In this document: piece after piece, positions 9,968 to 18,342 of the stretch
How positions within the stretch are numbered: position 1 is the first letter of the stretch
Layout: each line of letters starts with the position of its first letter
DNA from: Chlorobaculum thiosulfatiphilum
GTDB lineage: Bacteria; Bacteroidota; Chlorobiia; Chlorobiales; Chlorobiaceae
Length of the DNA stretch: 64,000 nucleotides
NCBI RefSeq assembly: GCF_006265165.1
Contig: NZ_VDCH01000001.1
Span: 248,001 to 312,000 of the forward strand
Direction of reading: 5' to 3'
Translations under genes and position numbers: made by a program
The notes under the pieces: model-generated
What the model saw: the letters and a program-made list of their open reading frames with translations, nothing else
Databases searched by the model: none
Told to the model about the DNA's origin: nothing

Positions 9968-11797
9968 ATGACAATCGGTCAGCGACATACCATCGGCAAA
10001 CAGTTTCTCGACATCCGCTACAACGGTTCCGAAACCGGAGCGATGGCGCTTCAGTCGGCTATTTCCGGCCTGAACCGGCACGGCATCGCTCCGAAGATCG
10101 AGCAGATTCTCGACCGCCATGCCGACTCCGCGAGCGTACTCAAAATCGACCGGCTCGAAGTCGATGCGGGAGCCGTGCCGCTCGACCAGCTCGAAGCGCG
10201 CCTGCCCGCGATGATCGCCGAGGCGCTCGACCAGGCGCTCGGAGAGATGGCGATGCCGGACGCGGCAGTTGCTGACGAAGCAGCCATCGACCGACCCGTC
10301 GGCAGACGGATGCCGGAGGCTGAAGCCGCCGTCGAGGCGCTGCTCTTCTTCCTCCGGCACGGCACTCTTCCGGCGACCTTCAGGCCGCTGACGCACGAGA
10401 GCTTCGAGACGCAGCTTCTCGAAGCATGGAGCCGCGGCGACCTCGTGCGACAAACCGCCGAAGACCTCGCCTCCCCGACGGCGCGGCAACGCCTGCTCGC
10501 GCAGTTCTCGCGCCAGATCGCCGTGAGCCTGCTCGAAGAGCTGCTGCCCGGCGCGAGGCCGATCATCGACAATCTCCTCGACCGCTTCCGCCGCTCCGGT
10601 CTGCCGGAGGAGTCGATGAGCCGTATCGAGCGCGAGCTGCTTGACGAGACTCTCGCGATTTCCGCGATTCGGACAAACATCGCGCCCGAAGAACTTCAAG
10701 CGACGCTCTCCGCCGCCATGAGCCTGCCGGAGGTTGCGGACGATTTCCAGAGGGACGAATCCCTGAAGAATCCGCGCTCCCGAAAAAAACCGCGTCCGTC
10801 CGCCACGGACAGCGCGGCGGGCGATGACACAGCCCGTGTGACGCTCGACTCCGCGCCGCCAGCGCAACGGGACAGCGAGCAAGCACCGCAGTCAACCCCG
10901 GCGGAAATCCGTCCGGTGAGCCAAACTCCCGGAACCGCCTCGCTGGACGAGAATCGCACACCGTCTGGCCATCAGCGTTCAGACAGATCAGACGGAGTAA
11001 CGGAAACGTTACCGGACGCCGTATCCGACGCCATCGCGAAATCACCGACAACGCCGGACTCCTCATCCGGCTCACGCGATACGAATGCAAGTGATCGAAC
11101 GACCGACAACCTGACGAGCGAACAAACGAGCGAACCGTCGGCATCCGGAAAATCTGCGGAACGACCCGCGACCACTTCGCAGGCATCGTTCTCCGATTCC
11201 GGCAGCAACCATGCAGCGGCGAAAAACCGGGACTCCGGCAGACAACGAACAATGCGCCCGGACGCGCCGGAAGTCGCTGGTGAGCACCCCGACGAACGGC
11301 GCGGGCTGTACGTCGAAAACGCCGGGCTGGTGCTGCTCCACCCGTTCCTGCCGCAGTTGTTCCGGGCGCTGAAGATTGCCGGGGATGACGAGCTGCTCCG
11401 GCCCGGCGAGGCGCTCCGGCTGCTGCACTATCTGGCGACCGGGCTGGAAGATGCACCGGAATACGAGCTTGCGCTGCCCAAAATCCTCTGCGGCCTCCAG
11501 CCGGCGAACCTTGCCGGAGAGGCTGCGCCCATCACGGATGAAGAGCGGGAGGAGTCGGAGGCGCTGCTCGCGGCGGTCGTCCGCCACTGGGAGGCGCTGA
11601 AGAACACCGGCATCGACGCCTTGCGCGAAACCTTCCTCAAGCGCGACGGCAAGCTGACTCGCTGGCACGACGGCGGCTGGCTGTTGCAGGTCGAATCGAA
11701 AAGCGTCGATATTCTTCTGGATAGTTTGCCCTGGGGCATTTCGATGATCCGGCTGCCCTGGATGGCCCGGATGCTCCGCGTCGAGTGGCGTTTCTGA
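9968..11797 (+). CDS. contractile injection system tape-measure protein (CIS_TMP family)
   Basis: This 609-aa protein has a three-part layout. The N-terminal part (about 1-235) begins with the pattern typical of this family (QFLDIRYNGSE, then a KIDRLEVDAG block). The middle (about 255-440) is Ser/Thr/Pro/Asp-rich and probably disordered. The C-terminal part (about 440-609) carries the strongly conserved blocks NAGLVLLHPFLPQLF, LLHYLATG, HWEALKNTGID, LRETFLKRDGKL and a terminal LPWM...VEWRF. This matches proteins annotated as CIS tape-measure proteins, which set the length of the inner tube during assembly. The gene follows a roughly 190-base gap with an inverted repeat and ends 18 bases before the DUF4157 gene. 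The low-complexity middle is the likely length-variable part. Confidence 0.85.
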   Translation: MTIGQRHTIGKQFLDIRYNGSETGAMALQSAISGLNRHGIAPKIEQILDRHADSASVLKIDRLEVDAGAVPLDQLEARLPAMIAEALDQALGEMAMPDAAVADEAAIDRPVGRRMPEAEAAVEALLFFLRHGTLPATFRPLTHESFETQLLEAWSRGDLVRQTAEDLASPTARQRLLAQFSRQIAVSLLEELLPGARPIIDNLLDRFRRSGLPEESMSRIERELLDETLAISAIRTNIAPEELQATLSAAMSLPEVADDFQRDESLKNPRSRKKPRPSATDSAAGDDTARVTLDSAPPAQRDSEQAPQSTPAEIRPVSQTPGTASLDENRTPSGHQRSDRSDGVTETLPDAVSDAIAKSPTTPDSSSGSRDTNASDRTTDNLTSEQTSEPSASGKSAERPATTSQASFSDSGSNHAAAKNRDSGRQRTMRPDAPEVAGEHPDERRGLYVENAGLVLLHPFLPQLFRALKIAGDDELLRPGEALRLLHYLATGLEDAPEYELALPKILCGLQPANLAGEAAPITDEEREESEALLAAVVRHWEALKNTGIDALRETFLKRDGKLTRWHDGGWLLQVESKSVDILLDSLPWGISMIRLPWMARMLRVEWRF

Positions 11798-11815
11798 GAG
11801 ATTAAACGAGCGGAT

Positions 11816-14800
11816 ATGAAAAGCAGTGCCGATAAATCATCCGTTAGCAGCGCGAGCAAGCCCGCTCACGCCGCCTCCACAAGCCCGTTTTTCGCCCCGG
11901 CGCGGCAAAGCGCGTTCTTCGCGCCAGCCGTTCAGATGAAAATGGAGGTCAGCAAGCCCGGCGATCCGCTCGAAAAAGAGGCCGACCACATGGCCGGAAA
12001 AGTAATGCGCATGGCCTCGCCTGTCCCCGCTCCGGCCTCGCCGAAGGAGGAAAAAATCCAGAAAAGCCCGGACGAGAAGCTCCAGAAAGAGGAAAAAGAG
12101 GTCGTTCAGAAAGCTCCTGCGCCGGATAAAGAGATTCAGAAAGCGGCGGATGACAAGCTCCAAAAAGCTCCGGAAGCTGACGAGAAACTCCAGAAAGAGG
12201 TCGTCCAAAAAACCGCTACTCCTGAAAAGGAAATTCAGAAAGCTCCGGAAGCTGACGACAAGCTCCAGAAACAGGACGACGAGAAACTCCAGAAAGAAGA
12301 AAAGGAGGTCGTCCAGAAAGCTCCTGCGCCGGAGATGGCGATTCAGAAAAAGGAGGACGACAAACTCCAGAAAAGCACTGATGACAAGCTCCAGCGAAAG
12401 GAGGCCGGTGGAGCGGGCGCGGCTTCGTCAAGCGTGCAGTCGGCGATTTCGGGAAAGACGACTGGCGGACAGCCGATGTCGAGCGAGGTGCGCGGGTTCA
12501 TGGAGCCGCGCTTCAACGCCGACTTTGGCAATGTGCGCATCCACAGCGACCCGGAGGCGGCCAGCCTGAACAACCAGCTCAGCGCTCGCGCCTTCACCCA
12601 CAAGAACCACATCTTTTTCTCGCGCGACCAGTACCAGCCCGGCACGAGCGGCGGCAAGCATCTGTTGGCCCACGAACTGACCCACACGATCCAGCAGGGC
12701 CACGCCGTGCAGCGCTCGCCGCAGGTTTCGACCACCGCGACGCCGCCGCCGGTGCAGCGCCTCGGCATGCAGGACGCGCTCGACTACTTTGCCGACAAGG
12801 CGGCCAACATCCCCGGCTTCACGATGCTGACGGTCATCATCGGCTTCAACCCGATCAACCAGCGCAGTACCGACCGCAGCGCCGCGAACATTCTGCGCGC
12901 GATGGTCGAGATGGTTCCGGGCGGCCACATGATCTCGCAGGCACTCGACAATCACGGCATTTTCACCCGCGTGGGAGCATGGGCCGAACAGCAATTCGCC
13001 ACGCTGGGAGACATCGGCAGCGAGATCGTTGGCGGATTGAGGAGCTTCATCGACTCCCTGAGCTGGAGCGACATCTTCGACCTCGGCGGCGTGTGGGACC
13101 GGGCCAAGTCGATCTTCACAGCTCCGATAAGCCGCCTGATTTCTTTCGCCACGAACATCGCAAGCGAAATCCTCGGCTTCATCCGCGAGGCGATCCTCAG
13201 GCCGCTCGCCGCGCTGGCGGAGGGCACACGAGGGTACGACCTGCTCAAAGCCCTGCTCGGGCAGGATCCCATCACCGGCGAGGCAGTGCCGCGAACGCCC
13301 GACACGCTCATCAGCGGCTTCATGAAGCTGATCGGCCAGGAGGAAATCTGGGAGAACATCAAGAAAGGCAACGCCATCCAGCGAGCGTGGGCGTGGTTCC
13401 AGAGTACGCTGTCGGGCTTGCTCGGCTTCGCCCGCTCCATTCCGCAAAAGATCATCCAGACGCTCACCTCGCTGACGATCATCGATCTGGTGACGGTGGT
13501 CGGCGCGTTCCGCAAGATCGGCAGCGCGTTCCTCGGCATCGCCGGCGAGTTCGGAAGCTGGGCGCTCGGCCAGGTCATCAGCCTGCTGGAGATTCTCTTT
13601 TCGGTGGTCGCTCCGGGCGTGATGCCCTACCTCAAGAAAGCGCAGGCGGCCTTCACGTCGATTCTCAAGAACCCCATCGGGTTCGTGAGCAACCTCGTAC
13701 GGGCCGCCAAACTCGGCTTCCAGCGATTCGCGGGCAACATCGTCAACCACCTCAAAACCGCGCTGATCAAGTGGCTGGTCGGCCCGCTGGCCGACGCCGG
13801 GGTTTACATTCCGAAGTCGTTCAGCTTGATCGAGATCGTCAAGCTCGTGCTCTCGGTGCTGGGACTGACGTGGCAGAACATCCGCTCGAAGCTGGTGAAG
13901 ATCATCCCCGAACCGGTGCTCTCGGGGCTTGAGAAAACGGCGGGCGTTCTGGTAACGCTCGTCAAGGACGGCCCGGCGGCGGCGTGGGAGCAGATCAAGA
14001 CGGAGCTGAGCGAGCTCAAGGATCAGCTCATCTCGCAGGTCACGCAGATGGTCTCGGTCGAGATTGTCAAGGCAGCGATCATGAAGCTGGTGAGCATGAT
14101 CAACCCTGCCGGAGCGGTCGTTCAAGCGATCATCGCGATCTATAACACCGTCACCTTCTTCATCGAAAAGATCAACCAGATCGCGGCGGTGGTCGGCTCG
14201 TTCATCAATTCGATCGCCGCCATCGCCTCGGGGCAGGTCGATGCAGCCGCCAGCAAAGTGGAGCAGACGCTGGCCAACACGCTGACGGTGGTGATCGCCT
14301 TCCTCGCGAAATTCGCCGGACTCGGCGGCATACCGGCAAAACTCGTCGGCATCGTCCAGAAAATCCGCAAGCCAATTGATCGAGGTCTCGACAAAATCGT
14401 CGCCTGGCTGGGCAAAATGCTGAAGAAGCTTGGCGGAGCCATTGCACAAGCCGGGTTGCCAGCAGATCCAAACGAACGGCTGAGGCTTGGACTGAATGCC
14501 GCCAAAACGGCTGTAACAAGGCTCTCTGGAAACCGGATAGGCCGAGCAGTGATCGTTCCTGTGCTCGGCGCGATCAAAGTGAGGTATGGATTCACTTCGC
14601 TGGAACCTGAAATCAGAAACGGAAAATGGTGGATCCGGGGAGCTATAAATCCGACCGGAGACGCAGATACCGGCAAAGTGGCTGATAATGGCAATGCACA
14701 AGCTGTTTCAGCTACAGAACTTGCGACCCTCGTTCGTAGAGCCGTGCTGGAAGAAATCGTTGCGAACCCTGCCGTCCAGCAGGCGATGCAGAATCCTGTA

Positions 14801-15649
14801 GGGCAAACGATTATAGCCGAAGGTGGCAGAACAGCTTTACCTGCCGCCGCGTTGCAATCCAGACAGAATATGGGCCAGCATCCCGTGCTGAGCGGTCCGC
14901 CGTTTGCGCTTCTTTCGAGAGGAGCGGCACATCCATCACCACCAGCGACAGTACAAATTCAGATTGGCGGCGGTACAGTGGAAGAGAGACGAGCACGATC
15001 AAATTCACCAACCGGAGCGCCGCTGGAACGGGTCATGGGCTTCCCGGGTCAGGGCCATTACAGCCCGGACGTGCTGAATGAAATCAGAAGCAGCGGACTT
15101 TCCGAACAGGCATTTTCTCTGAACATGAGAATGCTCGTCCAAACCGGACAAATGGAACCAGGTCTGAATGATAATCAACGACAAAAAATTCGCAGGGTAA
15201 CCTGGTTGCTGTTCGGCACGGAATCGGCAAGAAACCTTGCCAATATCGCTCATGCACCGATGGGCGTCTCGATGGTCGAATCGGGACACGCCTCTTTCTC
15301 AAACCTCCTCGTACCTCAAACCAGTGGAGTTTCGGGAGGAATATTGCCGGCCACGATGGGTCAACTGCCTGCTACCGCACGCTCACTCGAGCATCAGATT
15401 GCACAGAACAATCCCGGGCTTGGGTTAGTACCTCGCCAAGGCGGCAGACTGGCTGAAAATGACCCAAGAATACAGCGACTGGCAAATAGAGAGTATGATT
15501 TTGTCATGCAATTCGTCAGAACCCAACTGACAAATAACGGACCAACAGCAACTGAAGCTGATCCTGTGATTCGCAGAATTATTCGGCAATACTACTTGCC
15601 GCGTTCAGCACAACTCGCCAGCCAGTTGCAGTCGATGTCAACACAATAA
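11816..15649 (+). CDS. eCIS-associated DUF4157 metallopeptidase-like payload protein with variable C-terminal tip
   Basis: This is a 1277-aa protein. Residues about 70-195 are a degenerate Lys/Gln/Glu repeat (units such as DKLQK, EVVQKAPAP and EIQK). Residues about 222-300 form the DUF4157 domain that marks eCIS cargo, with the zinc-binding motif HELTH at 286-290 (H286, E287, H290). Residues about 315-890 are long amphipathic or hydrophobic helices of the type seen behind DUF4157 in other eCIS loci. The last 300-350 residues (about 930-1277) are unlike the rest, use less GC-rich DNA, and match no toxin that I recognise. The likely role is a loaded effector or an adaptor whose C-terminus carries the activity. 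It lies 18 bases after the tape-measure gene. Toxicity and peptidase activity are inference; the domain call is secure. Confidence 0.85.
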   Translation: MKSSADKSSVSSASKPAHAASTSPFFAPARQSAFFAPAVQMKMEVSKPGDPLEKEADHMAGKVMRMASPVPAPASPKEEKIQKSPDEKLQKEEKEVVQKAPAPDKEIQKAADDKLQKAPEADEKLQKEVVQKTATPEKEIQKAPEADDKLQKQDDEKLQKEEKEVVQKAPAPEMAIQKKEDDKLQKSTDDKLQRKEAGGAGAASSSVQSAISGKTTGGQPMSSEVRGFMEPRFNADFGNVRIHSDPEAASLNNQLSARAFTHKNHIFFSRDQYQPGTSGGKHLLAHELTHTIQQGHAVQRSPQVSTTATPPPVQRLGMQDALDYFADKAANIPGFTMLTVIIGFNPINQRSTDRSAANILRAMVEMVPGGHMISQALDNHGIFTRVGAWAEQQFATLGDIGSEIVGGLRSFIDSLSWSDIFDLGGVWDRAKSIFTAPISRLISFATNIASEILGFIREAILRPLAALAEGTRGYDLLKALLGQDPITGEAVPRTPDTLISGFMKLIGQEEIWENIKKGNAIQRAWAWFQSTLSGLLGFARSIPQKIIQTLTSLTIIDLVTVVGAFRKIGSAFLGIAGEFGSWALGQVISLLEILFSVVAPGVMPYLKKAQAAFTSILKNPIGFVSNLVRAAKLGFQRFAGNIVNHLKTALIKWLVGPLADAGVYIPKSFSLIEIVKLVLSVLGLTWQNIRSKLVKIIPEPVLSGLEKTAGVLVTLVKDGPAAAWEQIKTELSELKDQLISQVTQMVSVEIVKAAIMKLVSMINPAGAVVQAIIAIYNTVTFFIEKINQIAAVVGSFINSIAAIASGQVDAAASKVEQTLANTLTVVIAFLAKFAGLGGIPAKLVGIVQKIRKPIDRGLDKIVAWLGKMLKKLGGAIAQAGLPADPNERLRLGLNAAKTAVTRLSGNRIGRAVIVPVLGAIKVRYGFTSLEPEIRNGKWWIRGAINPTGDADTGKVADNGNAQAVSATELATLVRRAVLEEIVANPAVQQAMQNPVGQTIIAEGGRTALPAAALQSRQNMGQHPVLSGPPFALLSRGAAHPSPPATVQIQIGGGTVEERRARSNSPTGAPLERVMGFPGQGHYSPDVLNEIRSSGLSEQAFSLNMRMLVQTGQMEPGLNDNQRQKIRRVTWLLFGTESARNLANIAHAPMGVSMVESGHASFSNLLVPQTSGVSGGILPATMGQLPATARSLEHQIAQNNPGLGLVPRQGGRLAENDPRIQRLANREYDFVMQFVRTQLTNNGPTATEADPVIRRIIRQYYLPRSAQLASQLQSMSTQ

Positions 15650-15832
15650 TTTAGCTTTACCCAAATCCTGATTTTTCCGTATCGTTTCCAGATAGAAAAT
15701 CTTCCAGCAATCTCTCGTTACAGGTGGGAGATTCACTGAATTTTGTCAATCAGGGAATGCCATTATCATGCAATTTGACCGCCCTGGCATAAAATTGATC
15801 TGCATCAAGGCATTTACCCGCATTCAGCGCCG

Positions 15833-16384
15833 ATGAAACTCGTACTTAAAAATACATCCGGTGAAACGGATGTGCGACTGATCGCCATGATAAACGCCTG
15901 GGAATTCGTTGTCGAATTTCCCCGTGAAAACAACTCGCCACATCAGGTACAATGGAAATATGGCTCAAGTACTATCATTGTATTTATGGAAGATTTTTTA
16001 CTGAACATGAATTATCTCGTTGTCGATGGAAATGATTGTCAAGTCATTAAAAAACAGGTAATTGACGGTCTCGAAATCTATCAGGAAGCTGATATTGACC
16101 GACTGAATACCGAAGTCGTCAACACCCCTGAAGCTTCCTTGTTGATAAACGCGGCCGCATTGATGATAACTGGCTCATTCGAGCAGAGCTATTATGACCT
16201 TATTTTACGCGCGATGAACTCTACCTGTGAGGAGGTTCAGCGAAGCGCAATCTTTGCCGTAAATTACACCCCATGGATTGAGTTGAGAGATACACTGCTG
16301 TCATTGAAAAACACCTATCCATATTTATCGAAAGACATTGAAATTGTCATTGAAGCAAACGACACTCATGGCTGGATCAAGTAA
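15833..16384 (+). CDS. small AT-rich hypothetical protein, possible HEAT-like immunity or accessory protein of the payload
   Basis: This is a 183-aa protein that I do not recognise. The N-terminal half is beta-rich, with many aromatic and acidic residues. The C-terminal 70 residues read as two or three amphipathic helices (YYDLILRAMNSTCEEVQRSA onward) resembling a HEAT-type helical repeat. There is no signal peptide or membrane segment. By direct count, bases 15961-16080 hold 39 G/C out of 120, against 42 of 60 at 13501-13560 in the preceding payload gene, so composition differs sharply from the eCIS core. It sits 183 bases after the payload and 63 before the ATPase. The position directly behind a variable C-terminal tip is that of immunity genes in polymorphic toxin loci. 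That role, or one as a payload chaperone, is inference. Confidence 0.6.
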   Translation: MKLVLKNTSGETDVRLIAMINAWEFVVEFPRENNSPHQVQWKYGSSTIIVFMEDFLLNMNYLVVDGNDCQVIKKQVIDGLEIYQEADIDRLNTEVVNTPEASLLINAAALMITGSFEQSYYDLILRAMNSTCEEVQRSAIFAVNYTPWIELRDTLLSLKNTYPYLSKDIEIVIEANDTHGWIK

Positions 16385-16447
16385 GCAACCTGACGCTCCG
16401 CGAAACTTCAACGTAATCTGAAAACTCATAAACTGACAGGCAATTAC

Positions 16448-17773
16448 ATGCCAACGGATTCCACTAACATTCATGTATTGACTGTTTGGTTGCAAGGCAT
16501 CATCACTGCACGGCTGAAAATCCGGTTCAATCAAGCCGATGCCATCAATATCGCGCCTCCGCCGTTGCATGGCGATGATTCCCGAATAACAGCATTCATT
16601 GCCACCCACAACCCGTCATTTGAAGAGCTGAGTCTGTTCGCTTTGTCGCTGACACCGCATATCCTGCCCAACTTCTTCGGCAAAATCATCGCCGAATTCC
16701 TCCCCGACGGCGGGGACTTCCCCGAGTTTGGCGGCGTTCGGGGCGTGAACCATCGAGGGTTTTTGCCGACTGGCGAGACAGCGCAGTTCGTCATTGGGGG
16801 CGACGATCTCGAAAAGCGGCTCGATGTGCAGCGCTTGCTCGGCGCGGAGCACTGGTTCTCGAAAGAGCACATCCTGTGGCTCGAACCGGTGCCGGAGGGC
16901 GAGCCGGTGATGAGCGGGCGGCTGACGCTGAACCCGGAGGTGGTCGAGCAGCTCACGCTCGGCACGGCGAGCAAGCCGCGCTTCAGCATGGACTTTCCGG
17001 CGGAATACATCGAAACCGGCATGGAGTGGAGCGATCTGGTGCTGCCCTCGACCACACTCCAGCAGATTCGTGAAATCGAAAACTGGATCACCCACAACGA
17101 CACCCTGCTGCGCGACTGGGGCATGAAGAAGCGCGTCAAGCCGGGCTACCGGGCGCTCTTCTACGGCCCGCCCGGCACCGGCAAAACGCTCACGGCGACG
17201 CTGCTCGGCAAGCAAACCGGCAAGGAGGTGTTCCGCATCGACCTGTCGCGCATCATCTCGAAGTACATCGGCGAGACCGAAAAGAACCTCTCGCGCCTCT
17301 TCGACAAGGCGGACAGCAAGAACTGGATTCTCTTTTTCGACGAAGCCGACGCGCTCTTCGGCAAGCGCACCGACATCCGCGACGCGCACGACAAGTACGC
17401 CAACCAGGAGACCGCCTACCTGTTGCAGCGCATCGAGAGCCACAACGGCCTCGTCATTTTGGCCTCGAACCGGCGCGGAAACCTCGACGAAGCCTTTTCG
17501 CGGCGCTTTCAGAGCATCATCCACTTCCCGATGCCCAAGCCCGAAGAGCGCCACGCCCTCTGGCTGAACACCCTGCCGGAGCGGATGATGACCGACGCCG
17601 AAATCGACTGGCGATCCATAGCCTCGCGCTACGAACTAAGCGGCGCAAGCATCCTGAACATCGTGCACTACTGCGCCATCGAGTCGCTGGCCAACCCGGC
17701 CCACCCTTTCGACAACAAACGCCTCGAAAAAGCGATCATGCGAGAGTTCATCAAAGAAGGCAAAGTGGTATAA
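16448..17773 (+). CDS. eCIS AAA+ ATPase (Afp15-like)
   Basis: This is a 441-aa protein. The C-terminal half is a classic AAA+ module: Walker A GPPGTGKT at residues 240-247, Walker B with FFDEAD (D298, E299), a sensor-1 region ILASNRRGN, and arginine-finger-type FSRRF. The N-terminal roughly 200 residues have no recognised fold. A 'classic' AAA+ ATPase of this size closes nearly every Afp/PVC-type eCIS operon and is thought to help assembly or cargo loading. The first 60 or so codons are in less GC-rich DNA than the rest, continuing the composition of the preceding small gene. That suggests a recombination junction near the 5' end. The gene is last in the eCIS series; a Nudix gene follows 70 bases later. 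Confidence 0.85.
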   Translation: MPTDSTNIHVLTVWLQGIITARLKIRFNQADAINIAPPPLHGDDSRITAFIATHNPSFEELSLFALSLTPHILPNFFGKIIAEFLPDGGDFPEFGGVRGVNHRGFLPTGETAQFVIGGDDLEKRLDVQRLLGAEHWFSKEHILWLEPVPEGEPVMSGRLTLNPEVVEQLTLGTASKPRFSMDFPAEYIETGMEWSDLVLPSTTLQQIREIENWITHNDTLLRDWGMKKRVKPGYRALFYGPPGTGKTLTATLLGKQTGKEVFRIDLSRIISKYIGETEKNLSRLFDKADSKNWILFFDEADALFGKRTDIRDAHDKYANQETAYLLQRIESHNGLVILASNRRGNLDEAFSRRFQSIIHFPMPKPEERHALWLNTLPERMMTDAEIDWRSIASRYELSGASILNIVHYCAIESLANPAHPFDNKRLEKAIMREFIKEGKVV

Positions 17774-17805
17774 TCCCTGAGAATCGTCTTCAACTCTTCT
17801 CCCAA

Positions 17806-17836
17806 GAGTCCCAACTGTCCCAAAAGTCCCAGCGCA
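17806..17836. repeat. short GTCCCA tandem motif
   Basis: The gap between the ATPase and the Nudix gene contains gagtcccaactgtcccaa then aagtccca, three spaced copies of a gtccca core at about 9-10 base intervals. A similar short-period array (tgggac-type) occurs at 30243-30280. Function unknown. Confidence 0.5.
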
Positions 17837-17843
17837 CCAAACC

Positions 17844-18266
17844 ATGAAAAGAGCCGGAACCAGCATCATCCTGCAAAACCACCGCAACGAGGTCTTGCTC
17901 TTCCTGCGGGACGACAAACCGGAGATACCCTACCCAAACCTGTGGGACATTCCCGGCGGCCACTTCGAAGCTGGAGAAACCCCCGAAGCGTGCATCATGC
18001 GAGAGATGATTGAGGAGATCGAAACCGACGTTTCCACCTGCCGACGTCACTCGATTTACGACTTCCCCGACCGGATCGAATATGTTTTTCTGATGGATTT
18101 TGAAGCTGACGCTGACGCCATCCCGCTGCACGAAGGGCAGTGTTTGCGCTGGTTCGCGGAGGAGGAAATTCCGTGGGACAACCTCGCCTTCGGCTTCGAC
18201 CTCGTGCTCCGGGACTATTTCGCCGGGCGGCAGCGGTGGGATAAAGACAGTGAATGTCAGTGCTGA
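17844..18266 (+). CDS. Nudix hydrolase
   Basis: This 140-aa protein has a Nudix box at residues 39-60: G39, five residues, E45, seven residues, then R53-E54-M-I-E57-E58. This is the metal-binding helix-loop that cleaves nucleoside diphosphates linked to another group. The usual glycine near the end of the box is replaced by Glu60. The preceding strand motif LWDIPGG is also typical (MutT/ADP-ribose pyrophosphatase-like). The substrate cannot be read from sequence. The gene lies 70 bases after the eCIS ATPase and converges on bchD, with a hairpin between them. It may be unrelated to the eCIS despite being on the same strand. Confidence 0.85.
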   Translation: MKRAGTSIILQNHRNEVLLFLRDDKPEIPYPNLWDIPGGHFEAGETPEACIMREMIEEIETDVSTCRRHSIYDFPDRIEYVFLMDFEADADAIPLHEGQCLRWFAEEEIPWDNLAFGFDLVLRDYFAGRQRWDKDSECQC

Positions 18267-18295
18267 TTGCTGCCGGAGGCGACAAGCGGAAATCA

Positions 18296-18323
18296 TACCG
18301 CCCCGCATTGCAGCGGGACGGTA
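18296..18323. terminator. hairpin between convergent genes, possible bidirectional terminator
   Basis: The arms taccgccccgc (18296-18306) and gcgggacggta (18313-18323) pair over 11 positions with one mismatch and a 6-base loop. There is no clear T-run on either side, so termination is suggested mainly by its place between the convergent Nudix and bchD genes. Confidence 0.45.
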
Positions 18324-18342
18324 CATGACGTAAAAGAAATGA

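Noticed and set aside
12428-14701. A 757-codon minus-strand frame over the payload gene
   Set aside because: The plus frame has DUF4157, HELTH and helical domains. The antisense product is Arg/Asp-rich low complexity, as expected from antisense GC-rich code.
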